NCBI RefSeq assembly: GCF_024170405.1
Contig: NZ_JALJYC010000005.1
Span: forward strand, 44,574 to 108,573
DNA length: 64,000 bases
Source of the DNA: Neisseria perflava
GTDB taxonomy: Bacteria > Pseudomonadota > Gammaproteobacteria > Burkholderiales > Neisseriaceae
Reading direction: 5' to 3'
In this document: one piece after another, positions 1 to 10,653 of the stretch
Layout: the number at the start of each line of letters is the position of its first letter
Numbering within the stretch: position 1 is the stretch's first letter
Program-made: the position numbers and the translations under genes
The notes under the pieces: generated by a model
Database searches by the model: none
Seen by the model: only the letters and a program-made list of their open reading frames with translations
What the model was told of the DNA's origin: nothing

Positions 1-264
1 GCCGCCCTCCGCCGCACGGCGGAAAGTAAACAAGAGCGGCGTATCCAGCAGCGCTTGGCGCACAAGGGCAGTTTGCGCCAACACATAATCCGCATCCGCC
101 GCCTGCGCCAAAAAGTCCACGCGAAATTCCACAATATCAAAGCTCAAGCCCTGCAAATCCGCCAGCGCCTGCTTGAGGCCGTCTGAATCCTGCGCCACCA
201 GCGGCACGGCGATTTTCGGGCTGCCTGCGCCCAATTCGATGTTTTTGATTTTTACGGTATTCAT
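1..264 (-). CDS. aroD: 3-dehydroquinate dehydratase, type I (5' part only)
   Basis: Type I dehydroquinases form a Schiff base with 3-dehydroquinate and dehydrate it to 3-dehydroshikimate in the shikimate pathway. The 88 visible residues begin MNTVKIKNIELGAGSPKI and contain the family segments DIVEFRVDFL (the E and R bind substrate) and LLFTFRRAAEGG, in the usual spacing from the N-terminus. The start is the ATG at 264. The catalytic His and Lys lie beyond the window edge, so the gene is cut by the window and not necessarily broken. It is divergent from mfd. A DUS lies in frame at about codons 25-28 (QDSDGL). The assignment is based on recognised family sequence. Confidence 0.88.
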   Translation of the reverse strand, partial: MNTVKIKNIELGAGSPKIAVPLVAQDSDGLKQALADLQGLSFDIVEFRVDFLAQAADADYVLAQTALVRQALLDTPLLFTFRRAAEGG

Positions 265-432
265 GTTTCGTCCTTTGTCTTGAAAACGGGAAAATTCGTC
301 TTATTATACTGAAAGCCACAGCCGTATTGCGTGGATATTTGGCATAATTTTTCACACGCCCAGCATTACGGGCGCACCGTCATCGCAACACAACCGTGCG
401 AATTTGTTAAAATACTGTTTCCCCTTATTTTT

Positions 433-467
433 AGGCCGTCTGAAAACCGCTCGTTTTCAGACGGCCT
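433..467. repeat. Inverted DUS pair in the mfd leader
   Basis: AGGCCGTCTGAAAA at 433-446 is repeated in inverse at 454-467 with a 7-base loop. Unlike most such pairs here, it does not follow a gene. It sits between the divergent aroD and mfd starts, 17 bases before the mfd ATG, so it would be transcribed in the mfd leader unless transcription starts inside it. The remaining divergent region (265-432) shows no other clear feature. Confidence 0.8.
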
Positions 468-484
468 CACACACGAAGCTGCCC

Positions 485-3400
485 ATGAATTTCCCCCTTC
501 CCCAACCCCGCGAAAAATCCCGTTGGCTGCATTTGTCCCAAGGCAGCCTGCCTTTGGCCTTGGCGCGCCATCTGCCGAATAAGCAATTAAAAATCGTGCT
601 CACGCAAGACACCGAGCAGGCTTTGCGCCTTCAGACGGCCTGGCAGTTTTTCCGCCCAAACGACACCGCCGTGTTCCTGCCCGACTGGGAAACGCTGCCT
701 TACGAGCGTTTTTCGCCGCACCATGATTTGGTGTCGGAACGCCTTTCCGCCTTATGGCAAATCCGCAGTGGCGCGGCGGATGTGGTGTTTGTGCCGGTGG
801 CGACGGCCATGCAGAAATTGGCGCCGGCGGCTTTTTTGGCGGGGCGCACGTTTTGGCTGAAAACAGGGCAGACGCTGGATGTGGAGCAATTAAAAGCGGA
901 TTTGATCGAGGCCGGTTACAACCATGTATCGAATGTGGTGGCGACGGGCGAATTTGCCGTGCGCGGCGGGATTGTGGATTTGTTCCCGATGGGGGCGGAT
1001 CTGCCCTATCGTTTAGATTTGTTTGATGACGAAATCGACAGCATCAAAACCTTCGACCCCGACAGCCAGCGCACCGTTGCGCCCGTGTCCGAAATCCGCC
1101 TGCTGCCCGCGCACGAGTTTCCTACCGACGGCGAAGCGCAAAAAATCTTCCGCGCGCGTTTCCGTGAGGAAATCGAGGGTGATTACAACGCGGCAGCGGT
1201 GTATAAAGCCGTCAGCAACGGTCACTTCGGCGCGGGGGTGGAATATTATCTGCCGCTGTTTTTTGAAAACGAATTGGATACGCTGTTTGACTATGCGGGG
1301 GAAAACGCGCTGGTGGTGTGTTTGGGCGATGTCCACGCCGAGGCCAAGCGTTTTGCCGCCGATGTCAAATCGCGCTATGCGATGGCGCAGGGCGACCCAA
1401 CTTATCCGCCGCTGCCGCCGCAGCATTTGTATCTGACTGCCGACCAGTTTGCAGGCCGTCTGAAAGCCTATGCGCAGGTGTGGCCGGATTTGGACGATAC
1501 CCACGCGCTGCCCGATGTGGCGGTCAACCGCCAAGCCGACGAGCCTTTGCAGGCTTTGCTGGATTTTCAGACGGCCTTCGGCGGGCGGATTCTGGTGTGC
1601 GCCGAAAGTTTGGGGCGGCGCGAGACCATGCTGGGCTTTATGCAGCAGCACGCCGTGCGCCCGAAAGCGGTGGCGGATTGGCAGGGCTTTTTGTCGTCAG
1701 CCGAACCGCTGATGATTACCGTGGCACCGCTGGCCTATGGTTTTCAGTTAGCGGAGCAAAACATCGCCGTCATCACCGAATCCGACCTCTACCAATACGT
1801 TGCCAAATCCCGCAAACGCAACCGCCGCAAACACGCTGATGTTTCAGACGGCCTGCTGCGTGATTTGGCGGAAATCAACATCGGCGATCCGGTGGTGCAC
1901 GAAGAACACGGCATAGGCCGTTATATGGGCTTGGTAACGATGGACTTGGGCGGCGAAACCGCCGAGATGATGTTGCTGGAATACGCGGGCGAGGCGCAAT
2001 TATATGTACCCGTGTCGCAGCTGCACCTTATCAGCCGCTATTCCGGTCAGGCGCATGAAAACGTGCAGCTGCACAAACTCGGCAGCGCGGCGTGGAACAA
2101 GGCCAAGCGTAAAGCCGCCGAAAAAGCCCGCGACACCGCCGCCGAACTGCTCAACCTCTACGCCCAACGCGCCGCGCAAGAAGGCTTTAAATTCGCGTTT
2201 AACGAAGACGATTACCGCGCCTTTGCCGACGGTTTCGGCTACGAAGAAACCGAAGACCAAGCCGCCGCGATTGCCGCCGTCATCAAAGATTTGACCCAAG
2301 CCAAACCGATGGACAGATTGGTGTGCGGCGATGTCGGCTTCGGCAAAACCGAAGTTGCGCTGCGGGCGGCCTTTGTCGCCGTAATGGGCGGCAAGCAAGT
2401 CGCCGTGCTCGCCCCGACCACGCTCTTGGTGGAGCAGCACGCGCAGAATTTCGCCGACCGCTTCGCCGATTTTTCCGTCAAAGTCGCCGCCCTGTCGCGC
2501 TTCAACAGCGGCAAAGCCACCAAAGCCGCGCTGGAAGGCATGGCCGACGGCACGGTGAATATTGTCATCGGCACGCATAAATTGGTGCAGGACGACATCA
2601 AATTCAAAAACTTAGGCTTGGTGATTATCGATGAAGAACACCGCTTCGGCGTGCGCCAGAAAGAGCAGCTCAAACGCCTGCGCGCCAATGTCGATATTCT
2701 CACCATGACCGCCACGCCGATTCCGCGCACCTTGAGCATGGCGCTGGAAGGCCTGCGCGACTTCTCGCTGATTACCACCGCGCCGAGCCGCCGTTTGGCC
2801 GTGAAAACCTTTGTCAAACCGTTTAGCGAAGGCAGCGTGCGCGAAGCCGTGTTGCGCGAACTCAAACGCGGCGGGCAGGTATTTTTCCTGCATAATGAAG
2901 TGGATACCATAGAAAATGTGCGCGAACGCCTCGAAGCCCTGCTGCCCGAAGCGCGTATCGGCGTGGCGCACGGCCAGTTGCGCGAACGCGAGCTGGAGCA
3001 GGTCATGCGCGACTTTTTGCAACAGCGGTTTAATGTCTTGCTGTGTTCCACCATCATCGAAACCGGTATCGACATCCCCAATGCCAACACCATCATCATC
3101 AACCGCGCCGACAAATTCGGTCTGGCGCAGCTGCACCAGCTGCGCGGGCGCGTCGGCCGCAGCCACCACCAAGCCTACGCCTATTTGCTGACCCCCGAAT
3201 ACATCAGCAAAGACGCGGAAAAACGCCTCGACGCGATTGCGGCGGCGGACGAATTAGGCGCCGGTTTTACCCTCGCCATGCAGGATTTGGAAATTCGCGG
3301 CGCGGGCGAAATTCTCGGCGAAGGGCAAAGCGGCGAAATGATGCAGGTCGGCTTTACGCTTTATACCGAAATGCTCAAACAGGCCGTGCGCGATTTGAAA

Positions 3401-3874
3401 AAAGGCCGCCAGCCAGATTTGGACGCGCCTTTGGGCGTAACCACTGAAATCAAGCTGCACAGCCCCGCGCTGCTGCCGGAAGACTACTGCCCCGATATTC
3501 ACGAGCGGCTGGTACTCTACAAACGCCTCGCCACCTGCGAAACCCCGCAGCAAATCAACGCGATTCATGAAGAGCTGGTTGACCGCTTCGGTCTGCCCGA
3601 ACAGCCGGTAAAAACGCTCATCGAAAGCCACCACCTGCGCCTGACCGCCAAGGCGCTGGGTATCAGCGCCATCGACGCCACCGGCGAAGCAGCCACGTTT
3701 ACCTTCGGCAAAAACACCCCCATCGAACCGGCGGATATTATTCTCTTAATGCAGAGCAATAAAAACTACCGTTTCGCCGGCGCCGACAAACTGCGCGTGG
3801 AAATGGTGATGGAAGACGTGGACACGCGGATTAAAAGCGTGAAAGCGGTGTTGGCGAAATTGAAAGGGAAGTAG
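485..3874 (+). CDS. mfd: Transcription-repair coupling factor Mfd
   Basis: Mfd is the ATP-driven translocase that removes RNA polymerase stalled at DNA damage and recruits UvrA. The 1129-residue length is typical. Order seen: N-terminal UvrB-like region; RNA polymerase interaction (CarD-like) region beginning near residue 460 (GDPVVHEEHGIGRYMG); RecG-type motor with Walker A GDVGFGKT at 615-622 and DEEH at 716-719; helicase motif VI near the text QLRGRVGRS; and a C-terminal TRCF domain. The frame is open from 404, but the ATG at 485 (MNFPLPQPREKSRW) matches where the family begins, and the upstream codons translate a DUS inverted pair. Several DUS are read in frame as GRLKAY, FQTAF or SDGLL. 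The gene stands alone between aroD (divergent) and the deaminase gene. Confidence 0.97.
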   Translation: MNFPLPQPREKSRWLHLSQGSLPLALARHLPNKQLKIVLTQDTEQALRLQTAWQFFRPNDTAVFLPDWETLPYERFSPHHDLVSERLSALWQIRSGAADVVFVPVATAMQKLAPAAFLAGRTFWLKTGQTLDVEQLKADLIEAGYNHVSNVVATGEFAVRGGIVDLFPMGADLPYRLDLFDDEIDSIKTFDPDSQRTVAPVSEIRLLPAHEFPTDGEAQKIFRARFREEIEGDYNAAAVYKAVSNGHFGAGVEYYLPLFFENELDTLFDYAGENALVVCLGDVHAEAKRFAADVKSRYAMAQGDPTYPPLPPQHLYLTADQFAGRLKAYAQVWPDLDDTHALPDVAVNRQADEPLQALLDFQTAFGGRILVCAESLGRRETMLGFMQQHAVRPKAVADWQGFLSSAEPLMITVAPLAYGFQLAEQNIAVITESDLYQYVAKSRKRNRRKHADVSDGLLRDLAEINIGDPVVHEEHGIGRYMGLVTMDLGGETAEMMLLEYAGEAQLYVPVSQLHLISRYSGQAHENVQLHKLGSAAWNKAKRKAAEKARDTAAELLNLYAQRAAQEGFKFAFNEDDYRAFADGFGYEETEDQAAAIAAVIKDLTQAKPMDRLVCGDVGFGKTEVALRAAFVAVMGGKQVAVLAPTTLLVEQHAQNFADRFADFSVKVAALSRFNSGKATKAALEGMADGTVNIVIGTHKLVQDDIKFKNLGLVIIDEEHRFGVRQKEQLKRLRANVDILTMTATPIPRTLSMALEGLRDFSLITTAPSRRLAVKTFVKPFSEGSVREAVLRELKRGGQVFFLHNEVDTIENVRERLEALLPEARIGVAHGQLRERELEQVMRDFLQQRFNVLLCSTIIETGIDIPNANTIIINRADKFGLAQLHQLRGRVGRSHHQAYAYLLTPEYISKDAEKRLDAIAAADELGAGFTLAMQDLEIRGAGEILGEGQSGEMMQVGFTLYTEMLKQAVRDLKKGRQPDLDAPLGVTTEIKLHSPALLPEDYCPDIHERLVLYKRLATCETPQQINAIHEELVDRFGLPEQPVKTLIESHHLRLTAKALGISAIDATGEAATFTFGKNTPIEPADIILLMQSNKNYRFAGADKLRVEMVMEDVDTRIKSVKAVLAKLKGK

Positions 3875-3936
3875 GCCGTCTGAAAAAATGCGGCAACATA
3901 CTGCCGTAGGGTAAGCATGTCCGCACTACGGCTTAA

Positions 3937-3945
3937 TGATATAAT
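3937..3945 (+). promoter_or_regulatory. Extended -10 promoter for the deaminase gene
   Basis: TGATATAAT (TGnTATAAT) is a complete extended -10 element about 70 bases before the ATG at 4015. No good -35 hexamer is visible, as is usual for extended -10 promoters. A GCCGTAG / CTACGGC inverted repeat (3903-3909 and 3926-3932) lies just upstream and could be an operator; that is inference. Confidence 0.5.
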
Positions 3946-3969
3946 TTCGCCTATTTTCAACCCCACGCC

Positions 3970-5016
<1,047 letters not shown>

Positions 5017-5023
5017 ATGTAAA

Positions 5024-5061
5024 AAGGCCGTCTGAAACAGAAATCCGTTTCAGACGGCCTT
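5024..5061. terminator. Bidirectional DUS hairpin terminator
   Basis: AAGGCCGTCTGAAAC at 5024-5038 pairs with GTTTCAGACGGCCTT at 5047-5061. It lies between the convergent deaminase and scpB genes, so it can serve both. Stem 15 bp, loop 8. Confidence 0.8.
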
Positions 5062-5073
5062 GGCTTACCAATA

Positions 5074-5706
5074 CTAATGCACCAGCGGTGTGGCAGCTTC
5101 CATGCTTTCAGCCGTTTGCGCCGCTTCATCGCCCTCTTCTTTCTCATCGCCCGTTGGCGGCGTATCCATCAATTCCGGCAGCACCAATTCGCCCAACTCG
5201 GTCAGCGGCGGCAGCTCTTCCAAGCTGTCTAGCTGTAAATCGCTGAGAAAAGCGGCAGTAGTTGCCCACAACGAGGGGCGGCCGACGGAATCGCGGTGGC
5301 CGATAACTTCAATCCAACCCCTGTCTTGCAGCGTTTGCATCACATTTTGCGACACAGCCACGCCGCGTATACCTTCGATGTCGCCGCGCGTGACCGGCTG
5401 CTGGTAGGCGATAATCGCCAGCGTTTCCATCACCGCCCGCGAATAACGCGGCGCGCGCTGCTCTTGCAGGCTGCCGAGCCGTTCAAAAGCGGCTTGGGCA
5501 ATCTGAAAGCGCCAACCTTCATGCGTATGCACCAGCTGCAAAGCGCGGTTTTGCCAACGCAGTTTAAGCTGGGTCAGCACGTCAATCAGCTTGTCTTGCG
5601 AAATCGGCGGCATGCACAATTCGCGCATGGCCTTTTCGCTCAAGGGTTCGAGTTGGGTCAGTAAAGCGGCTTCAATCAGCGCGTCAGGGGGAAGTTTTTC
5701 GTTCAT
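5074..5706 (-). CDS. scpB: Segregation and condensation protein B
   Basis: ScpB is the winged-helix kite subunit of the SMC-ScpAB condensin and bridges the kleisin ScpA. The 210 residues include LIEAALLTQLEPLSEKAM at the N-terminus, the winged-helix segment TLAIIAYQQPVTRGDIEGIRG, and the second wing DRGWIEVIGHRDSVGRPSLW, which are hallmark ScpB sequences. The C-terminal 35 residues are acidic and low in complexity. Its partner scpA is about 23 kb away at 29076-29924, whereas many bacteria have the two adjacent. The ATG at 5706 has only a weak ribosome-binding site. Confidence 0.95.
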   Translation of the reverse strand: MNEKLPPDALIEAALLTQLEPLSEKAMRELCMPPISQDKLIDVLTQLKLRWQNRALQLVHTHEGWRFQIAQAAFERLGSLQEQRAPRYSRAVMETLAIIAYQQPVTRGDIEGIRGVAVSQNVMQTLQDRGWIEVIGHRDSVGRPSLWATTAAFLSDLQLDSLEELPPLTELGELVLPELMDTPPTGDEKEEGDEAAQTAESMEAATPLVH

Positions 5707-5718
5707 ATGAGTTGTTTG

Positions 5719-5753
5719 AGGCCGTCTGAAAAGAATGGGTTTTCAGACGGCCT
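5719..5753 (-). terminator. DUS hairpin terminator behind rbgA
   Basis: AGGCCGTCTGAAAA (5719-5732) and its inverse (5740-5753) form a 14-bp stem in the gap between rbgA and scpB on the minus strand. Confidence 0.7.
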
Positions 5754-5828
5754 TAATGATATAGAAATAACGGGATATTCAAGAAAACGCGTGCGTGGCT
5801 GAGCCACACACCCTACGGAATCAACGGT

Positions 5829-6791
5829 TTATTCTTCACGGTTGCGCGGCTCATGTCCTTCGCGCGCGCCGCCTTTTCTTTCGGCCTTACGCGCTTCACG
5901 CTGGGCTTTGAGTTCGGCTTCGCGTTTGCGGGCGGCTTTGAGCCAGCTTTCCCATTGGTTCGGCGTTTCCAGCGTGATGTTACCAATCAGGCCGTCGCGG
6001 AAATCCGTTAATACGTTTTCAGCGGCTTTTTGGTAGTTAATGCGGCCGCCGGGCAAAATCGCGCCGCGTTTTTTGGCAATCCAATCGAGCCATTCGCTGT
6101 CGTTCCAATGGCTGCTGGGGTCTTTGTCGGCTTGGTAACGCGTTTGCAGCAGCGGCAGGTAGTGGCGGCGCAGGTAGTCGAGCAATTCCAGCGCCACTTC
6201 TTCTTCGTCTAGCGCGTTGCGACCGACGGCGCCGCTGGCGGCAAGGTTGTAGCCGCTCTCTTCCACGATGATTTTCGGCCACAACATGCCGGGCGTGTCG
6301 TAAAGCCAGAAATCGTCGGCGAGAAACAGGCGTTGTTCGGCTTTGGTAATGCCGGGTTCGTTGCCGGTTTTGGCGGATTTTTTGCCAATCATGCCGTTAA
6401 TCAGGGTGGACTTGCCGACGTTGGGAATACCGCAAATCAGTACGCGCAGGGGTTTGTCTATGCCGCCACGGTTGGGCATCATTTTGCGGCAGGCTTGGGT
6501 AATTTTGGCGTGCGCACCTTTTTCGGAAGAATCCAGCGCGATGGCTTGGGTATCGGGCAGGCTGTTGTAATGCGCCAGCCAGACGGCTGTACGCTCGAGG
6601 TCGGCCAAATCCTGCTTATTGAGGATTTTCAACTTGGGTTTGCCTTTGGAAAGCTGCGCCAATAAAGGGTTTTCGCTGGAAGCGGGCAAACGGGCATCCA
6701 GCATTTCTATCACCATATCAACGCTTTTGACGCGCTCGGCGATGGCTTTTTTCGCCTTGTTCATGTGGCCGGGAAACCATTGGATGGCCAT
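5829..6791 (-). CDS. rbgA: Ribosome biogenesis GTPase RbgA (YlqF)
   Basis: This is a circularly permuted GTPase needed for late 50S subunit assembly. G motifs occur in the permuted order: G4 NKQD first, then G1 GIPNVGKS, then G3 DTPG. The start MAIQWFPGHMNKAKK is the family N-terminus. The ATG at 6791 is preceded by AGGAA; the frame is open further upstream to 6878, but only through a DUS inverted pair. The 320-residue protein ends in a basic, repetitive tail (KAERKGGAREG) that is longer than in Bacillus YlqF and may bind rRNA. It lies between two DUS hairpins, so it is probably monocistronic. Confidence 0.93.
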   Translation of the reverse strand: MAIQWFPGHMNKAKKAIAERVKSVDMVIEMLDARLPASSENPLLAQLSKGKPKLKILNKQDLADLERTAVWLAHYNSLPDTQAIALDSSEKGAHAKITQACRKMMPNRGGIDKPLRVLICGIPNVGKSTLINGMIGKKSAKTGNEPGITKAEQRLFLADDFWLYDTPGMLWPKIIVEESGYNLAASGAVGRNALDEEEVALELLDYLRRHYLPLLQTRYQADKDPSSHWNDSEWLDWIAKKRGAILPGGRINYQKAAENVLTDFRDGLIGNITLETPNQWESWLKAARKREAELKAQREARKAERKGGAREGHEPRNREE

Positions 6792-6810
6792 GACGTTCCT
6801 TTCGCTCGAA

Positions 6811-6849
6811 AGGCCGTCTGAAAGAAAATATGGGGTTTTCAGACGGCCT
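6811..6849 (-). terminator. DUS hairpin terminator behind the small lipoprotein gene
   Basis: AGGCCGTCTGAAA at 6811-6823 pairs with TTTTCAGACGGCCT at 6836-6849, between the lipoprotein gene and rbgA. Confidence 0.7.
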
Positions 6850-6893
6850 GAGGGGATAATGGTTGATTCAATCCGCAAAATGCAGATAAGGCT

Positions 6894-7145
6894 TTACAGA
6901 TTGCCGCCGCCGGACGGGATTTGGTAATAGCCGGCGCGATCCATGCATTCTTCCAGGCTTTGCGGGGTTTTACCGTGTTTGGCGTCGGCCTGCGCTTGGG
7001 CGCGGCAGCTGCGCTGCTGGCGGTTGACATCGGATTCGCTCATGCCGCTTTGGTGCCAGCGGTAGGAAGCAATCGGTGCGCGGTCAACCGATCCGCAGGC
7101 GGTCAACGCGAGAGCGGCGCACAACATCATCAATGGGGTTTTCAT
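6894..7145 (-). CDS. Small putative lipoprotein
   Basis: This is an 83-residue protein with a lipoprotein signal: MKTPLMMLCAALALTAC, where LTAC at 14-17 is a lipobox giving Cys17 as the lipidated residue. The mature part (about 66 residues) is polar, has two further Cys (RSCRAQ and EECMDR) that could form a disulfide, and ends in PSGGGNL. The ATG at 7145 is preceded by AAAGGAAAAACC. Downstream of rapZ on the same strand with a DUS between them, it may be the end of the ptsN-hprK-rapZ unit. Function unknown; I do not recognise a named family. Confidence 0.75.
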   Translation of the reverse strand: MKTPLMMLCAALALTACGSVDRAPIASYRWHQSGMSESDVNRQQRSCRAQAQADAKHGKTPQSLEECMDRAGYYQIPSGGGNL

Positions 7146-7177
7146 GGTTTTTCCTTTACATACAGGCCGTCTGAAAA

Positions 7178-8029
7178 TCAACGTTCGGCCAGATTTTGCG
7201 CCTGACGGTGGCGCACCAGCAATTCGTACTTGCCTTGCAAGCGTTGCGCCAAACGCTCTACCGTATAGACCGAGCGGTGTTGCCCGCCGGTGCAGCCGAT
7301 GGCGATGGTCACATAGCTGCGGCTTTCTTGCTGCATGCGCGGCAGCCAGCGTTTGAGGAAGTTGTCGATGTCGTCCACCATTTCCTGCGCCCACAGCTGG
7401 CGGTCGAGGTAATCTTGAATCGGCTTGTCCATGCCGTTAAACGGGCGCAATTCGGGGTCGTAATACGGATTGGGCAGGCTGCGCACGTCAAACATAAAAT
7501 CGGCATTGTTCGGCACGCCGTATTTGAAACCGAACGACACCAATACCACCAGCAGCCCCTGCCGGTCGATTTCCAACCATTGCTGCACGGCGTAGCGCAG
7601 CTGCTGCGCATTCATTTTCGAGGTATCGATACAATACGCCAATTCACGCAGCGGTGAGAGCCATTCGCGCTCTTTATGCAGACTCTCCAAGAGGGTCATG
7701 TTTTGCCCCGCCAGCGGATGGCTGCGCCGTGTTTCGGAAAAACGGCGCATCAACACATCTTCTTCCGCTTCGACAAACAATACTTCCACCTGATTGCCCG
7801 CTTCGCGCAGGCGGCGGATTTGCTCCGGCACTTGGTTCACATCAATACCGGAACGGATATCGACGCTGACGGCCAATTTGTCTTCGCGGCGCGATTGGTG
7901 GTAAGCCACCAATTCGGGCAGCAGCTCCAGCGGCAGATTGTCGATGGAATAATAGCCCAAATCTTCCAACTGCCGCAGCGCAACCGATTTGCCCGAGCCG
8001 GACAATCCGCTAATGATGACGATTTTCAT
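7178..8029 (-). CDS. rapZ: RNase adapter / nucleotide-binding protein RapZ
   Basis: RapZ (YvcJ family) binds nucleotides. In enterobacteria it delivers the GlmZ sRNA to RNase E to tune glucosamine-6-phosphate synthesis; whether that RNA circuit exists in Neisseria is not shown here. The 283 residues start [15 protein letters not shown] (Walker A GLSGSGKS at 8-15), followed by [11 protein letters not shown] and, in the C-terminal half, [10 protein letters not shown], both family signatures. The start codon lies inside the end of hprK (20-base overlap), which points to translational coupling. Confidence 0.95.
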   Translation of the reverse strand: MKIVIISGLSGSGKSVALRQLEDLGYYSIDNLPLELLPELVAYHQSRREDKLAVSVDIRSGIDVNQVPEQIRRLREAGNQVEVLFVEAEEDVLMRRFSETRRSHPLAGQNMTLLESLHKEREWLSPLRELAYCIDTSKMNAQQLRYAVQQWLEIDRQGLLVVLVSFGFKYGVPNNADFMFDVRSLPNPYYDPELRPFNGMDKPIQDYLDRQLWAQEMVDDIDNFLKRWLPRMQQESRSYVTIAIGCTGGQHRSVYTVERLAQRLQGKYELLVRHRQAQNLAER

Positions 8030-8972
8030 GGTTTTGTTCGTTTTCTTTCAACAGGTTTTGATGGCGTTCCAAAAATTCGCGGGTGCTGTCTTTGCCACGC
8101 AGATGCAGGATGTAATTGCGCACCGCCGTTTCCACCAACACCGCCAAGTTGCGGCCGACGGCCACCGGCAGGGTCACGGAGCGGACGTTGACATTCAGAA
8201 TCGACTCGGTTTCCGTGCGGATACTCAAGCGGTCGAGCTGCTTCATGTATTCGTCGTCGGCCAACACCAGATTGATGATGAGTTGCAGCACTTTTTTCGG
8301 ACGGATAGAAGTTTCGCCGAAAATATGCCGGATATTCAGCACACCCAATCCGCGCACTTCCAAAAAGTCGCGCAATATCGGCGGGCAGCGCCCTTCCAGC
8401 ATTTCCGGGCCGGTACGGAAGATTTCCACCGCGTCATCGGCAATCAGGCTGTGGCCGCGCGAAATCAGCTCCAAAGCCAGCTCGCTTTTACCCAAACCGG
8501 ATTGGCCGGTAATCAATACGCCGATTTCAAACACATCCAAAAACACGCCGTGGCGCATAATCGACACCGCCAGCGTGCGTTGCAGGTAAATGCGCAATAC
8601 GTCCATCAGGTGCGGACTTTCCTGCTTGGAAGTCAACAGCGGAATGCCGCGCGTGTGGCAGTAGTCGCGCAGCTTGGGCGATACGGGCAGGCCGTTGGCG
8701 ACAATCACCAGCGCCATCGGAATATCAAACAGCTCGCCGAAATCGTATTTCAGCTCGCCCGACTCCAAACGCTTGAGGTATTCGGCTTCGGCCACGCCGA
8801 CCACTTGGATTTGGTTGGGGTGGATAAAATTCAAATGGCCGACCAGCGCCAAAACGGGCTTGTCGGCCTCGACACCGATACGGTTGTCCGCACCGGAATT
8901 ACCGGCCGCCCATGCCAGCTGCAACTTGTTTTGGTTGTCGGCATACAGGCGGCGGACGGAGATACTCGGCAT
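8010..8972 (-). CDS. hprK: HPr kinase/phosphorylase
   Basis: HprK phosphorylates and dephosphorylates a serine of the PTS protein HPr. The 320 residues carry the N-terminal MurF-like domain, catalytic His141 in MRHGVFLD, Walker A GQSGLGKS at 156-163, DDAVEIFR after it, and the HprK signature [15 protein letters not shown]. It lies two bases after ptsN and overlaps rapZ. This arrangement in proteobacteria goes with an incomplete PTS used for regulation and not for sugar uptake. No HPr or EI gene is in this window. Confidence 0.96.
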   Translation of the reverse strand: MPSISVRRLYADNQNKLQLAWAAGNSGADNRIGVEADKPVLALVGHLNFIHPNQIQVVGVAEAEYLKRLESGELKYDFGELFDIPMALVIVANGLPVSPKLRDYCHTRGIPLLTSKQESPHLMDVLRIYLQRTLAVSIMRHGVFLDVFEIGVLITGQSGLGKSELALELISRGHSLIADDAVEIFRTGPEMLEGRCPPILRDFLEVRGLGVLNIRHIFGETSIRPKKVLQLIINLVLADDEYMKQLDRLSIRTETESILNVNVRSVTLPVAVGRNLAVLVETAVRNYILHLRGKDSTREFLERHQNLLKENEQNHENRHH

Positions 8973-8974
8973 GG

Positions 8975-9424
8975 CTATTCTTCAACCAAAAGTTGGCGCA
9001 CGGCTTCGGCCGTCGGCGCAGCCAGCAGCGCCTCGCGCACGGATTTTTGCGAGAATTTTCCGGCCAGCTTCGACAACACTTCCAAATGCTCGCCGGTGGC
9101 GTTTTCCGGCACCAGCAGGATAAACACCAGCGACACCGGCTTGCCGTCGGGCGCATCAAAAGCAATCGGCTCTTTGGTGCGCACAAATGCGCCTACGGCT
9201 TTTTTCACGCAGGCATGACGGCCGTGCGGAATCGCCACGCCCTGCCCCAAACCGGTCGTTCCCAGTTTTTCACGGGCAAACAGGCAGTCGAACACATCGG
9301 CGCGCGGTAATCCGGCTTCGTTTTCCAACAGCAGCCCCGCCTGCTCGAACAAGCGCTTTTTGCTGCTGACATCCAAGTCCAATACGATATGGGACAAAGG
9401 CAGAATATCGCCAATCAGGCTCAT
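8975..9424 (-). CDS. ptsN: PTS IIA component, nitrogen-regulatory type
   Basis: This is an EIIA(Ntr)/fructose-type phosphocarrier protein of 149 residues. The phospho-accepting residue is expected to be His67 in AIPHGRH. Family segments are [18 protein letters not shown] and [22 protein letters not shown]. The ATG at 9424 ([13 protein letters not shown]) matches the usual EIIA N-terminus; an upstream in-frame start at 9481 would add 19 residues with no homology that I recognise. It is the first gene of ptsN-hprK-rapZ, consistent with regulatory PTS control. Confidence 0.93.
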   Translation of the reverse strand: MSLIGDILPLSHIVLDLDVSSKKRLFEQAGLLLENEAGLPRADVFDCLFAREKLGTTGLGQGVAIPHGRHACVKKAVGAFVRTKEPIAFDAPDGKPVSLVFILLVPENATGEHLEVLSKLAGKFSQKSVREALLAAPTAEAVRQLLVEE

Positions 9425-9580
9425 AGCAATCACTTTAAAAGATAGCAAAACAAGGTGGAATTGTACCGAGTGTCGGCGCAAATCTCAATGCCAAGCCTGC
9501 AATTTACACTCAAAACTCTGACAAACGACAGCATTTTTTAATGTTTTTTAACGGCTTGGAATACTATCCCGAAAGACGCA

Positions 9581-9614
9581 AAGGCCGTCTGAAAACAATT
9601 TCAGACGGCCTTTT
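9581..9614 (-). terminator. DUS hairpin terminator behind ubiA
   Basis: AAGGCCGTCTGAAA is followed after a short loop by TTTCAGACGGCC and a run of five T on the plus strand. It lies six bases after the ubiA stop and between ubiA and ptsN. Confidence 0.75.
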
Positions 9615-9619
9615 TAAGG

Positions 9620-10525
9620 TTACAGCAAGCGCCACATATAATGCCCCACCAAGCCCAAAAACCAGGCCAGGCCGATACGGTTGTTGGCTAAGAAAGTGTG
9701 GAAACAGACCTCGCGATCGCGCGTTTTGATGGCTCTGTATTGGTTAAACTGCCACCACGCCGTGATTGGCAACATCATCCAATACGGCCAAGTCGCGTCA
9801 ATCTGCCACCCCAATACCGCCATCAAGACGGTAAACCAAAAATGGCACAGCATGACCGCCGAAATATCCTGATCGCCAAACGTGACCGCCGAGGTTTTAA
9901 TGCCGATTTTCAAATCGTCTTCCTTATCGGCCATCGCATAAATGGTATCGTAGGCCAGCGTCCACAGCACATTGGCGGTAAAAATCAGCCAAGCCAGCGG
10001 CGGTACGCTGTCGGTTACGGCGGCAAACGCCATCGGAATGCCGAAAGAAAACGCCAGCCCCAGATAAAACTGTGGAATCGGGAAAAAGCGTTTGGTAAAC
10101 GGATACGTCAGCGCCAAAAACAAAGCGGGCAGGCTCATCAGCCAAGTCAGGCCGTTGAGCGGCACCAAACACATGGCCGCCAGCAGACACAAAATCGCCG
10201 TCAGCAGCAGCGCCTCCGATTTGCTCACCGCACCTTGCGCAAACGGCCGGTTTTTGGTGCGCTCGACGGCGCCGTCAAAATCGCGGTCGGCAAAATCATT
10301 GATGACGCAACCCGCGCTGCGCATGAGAAACACACCTGCGGTAAACGCAAAAAACACGGTATAACCCGGATGGCCTTCCGCAGCCACCCACATCGCCCAA
10401 TACGTCGGCCACAACAGCAACAGCGTGCCGATGGGCTTGTCGGCGCGCATTAAGCGGGCATACACATCCAAACGGCCGACCACATAGCGCGGTAAGAAAC
10501 TCAAGAGTAATCGTTTGATATTCAT
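9620..10525 (-). CDS. ubiA: 4-hydroxybenzoate polyprenyltransferase
   Basis: This is an inner-membrane prenyltransferase of ubiquinone synthesis, 301 residues with about eight or nine hydrophobic segments. Both aspartate-rich motifs are present: NDFADRDFD (after SAGCVI) and DKEDDLKIG, the Mg-diphosphate binding sites. The N-terminal segment [20 protein letters not shown] is the UbiA start. No ubiC or other ubi gene adjoins. Upstream lies an inverted DUS pair and then a palindromic repeat element. Confidence 0.95.
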   Translation of the reverse strand: MNIKRLLLSFLPRYVVGRLDVYARLMRADKPIGTLLLLWPTYWAMWVAAEGHPGYTVFFAFTAGVFLMRSAGCVINDFADRDFDGAVERTKNRPFAQGAVSKSEALLLTAILCLLAAMCLVPLNGLTWLMSLPALFLALTYPFTKRFFPIPQFYLGLAFSFGIPMAFAAVTDSVPPLAWLIFTANVLWTLAYDTIYAMADKEDDLKIGIKTSAVTFGDQDISAVMLCHFWFTVLMAVLGWQIDATWPYWMMLPITAWWQFNQYRAIKTRDREVCFHTFLANNRIGLAWFLGLVGHYMWRLL

Positions 10526-10548
10526 CGTAAAAATATTCTTATCATAGA

Positions 10549-10590
10549 TTCAGACGGCCTCTGCGCATGAGTGCAAGGCCGTCTGAAAAA
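10549..10590. repeat. Inverted DUS pair upstream of ubiA
   Basis: TTCAGACGGCCT (10549-10560) and AGGCCGTCTGAAAAA (10576-10590) face outward from a 15-base spacer. It is in the ubiA 5' region and is therefore an uptake signal or leader hairpin, not a terminator for an adjoining plus-strand gene. Confidence 0.7.
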
Positions 10591-10653
10591 AAGTATTTGC
10601 TATTATAGTCGCATTAACCATTGACCGTCACTAAAACCATTCTGCTTAATTTT

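Noticed and set aside
404..484. Upstream extension of mfd to the ATG at 404
   Set aside because: The added 27 codons translate a DUS inverted pair and have no match to the Mfd N-terminus; the ATG at 485 fits the family.
7989..9218. 409-codon open frame on the plus strand opposite hprK and ptsN
   Set aside because: It overlaps two genes with unmistakable catalytic motifs on the other strand; its Gln/His/Arg-rich product looks like an antisense shadow and has no start context.
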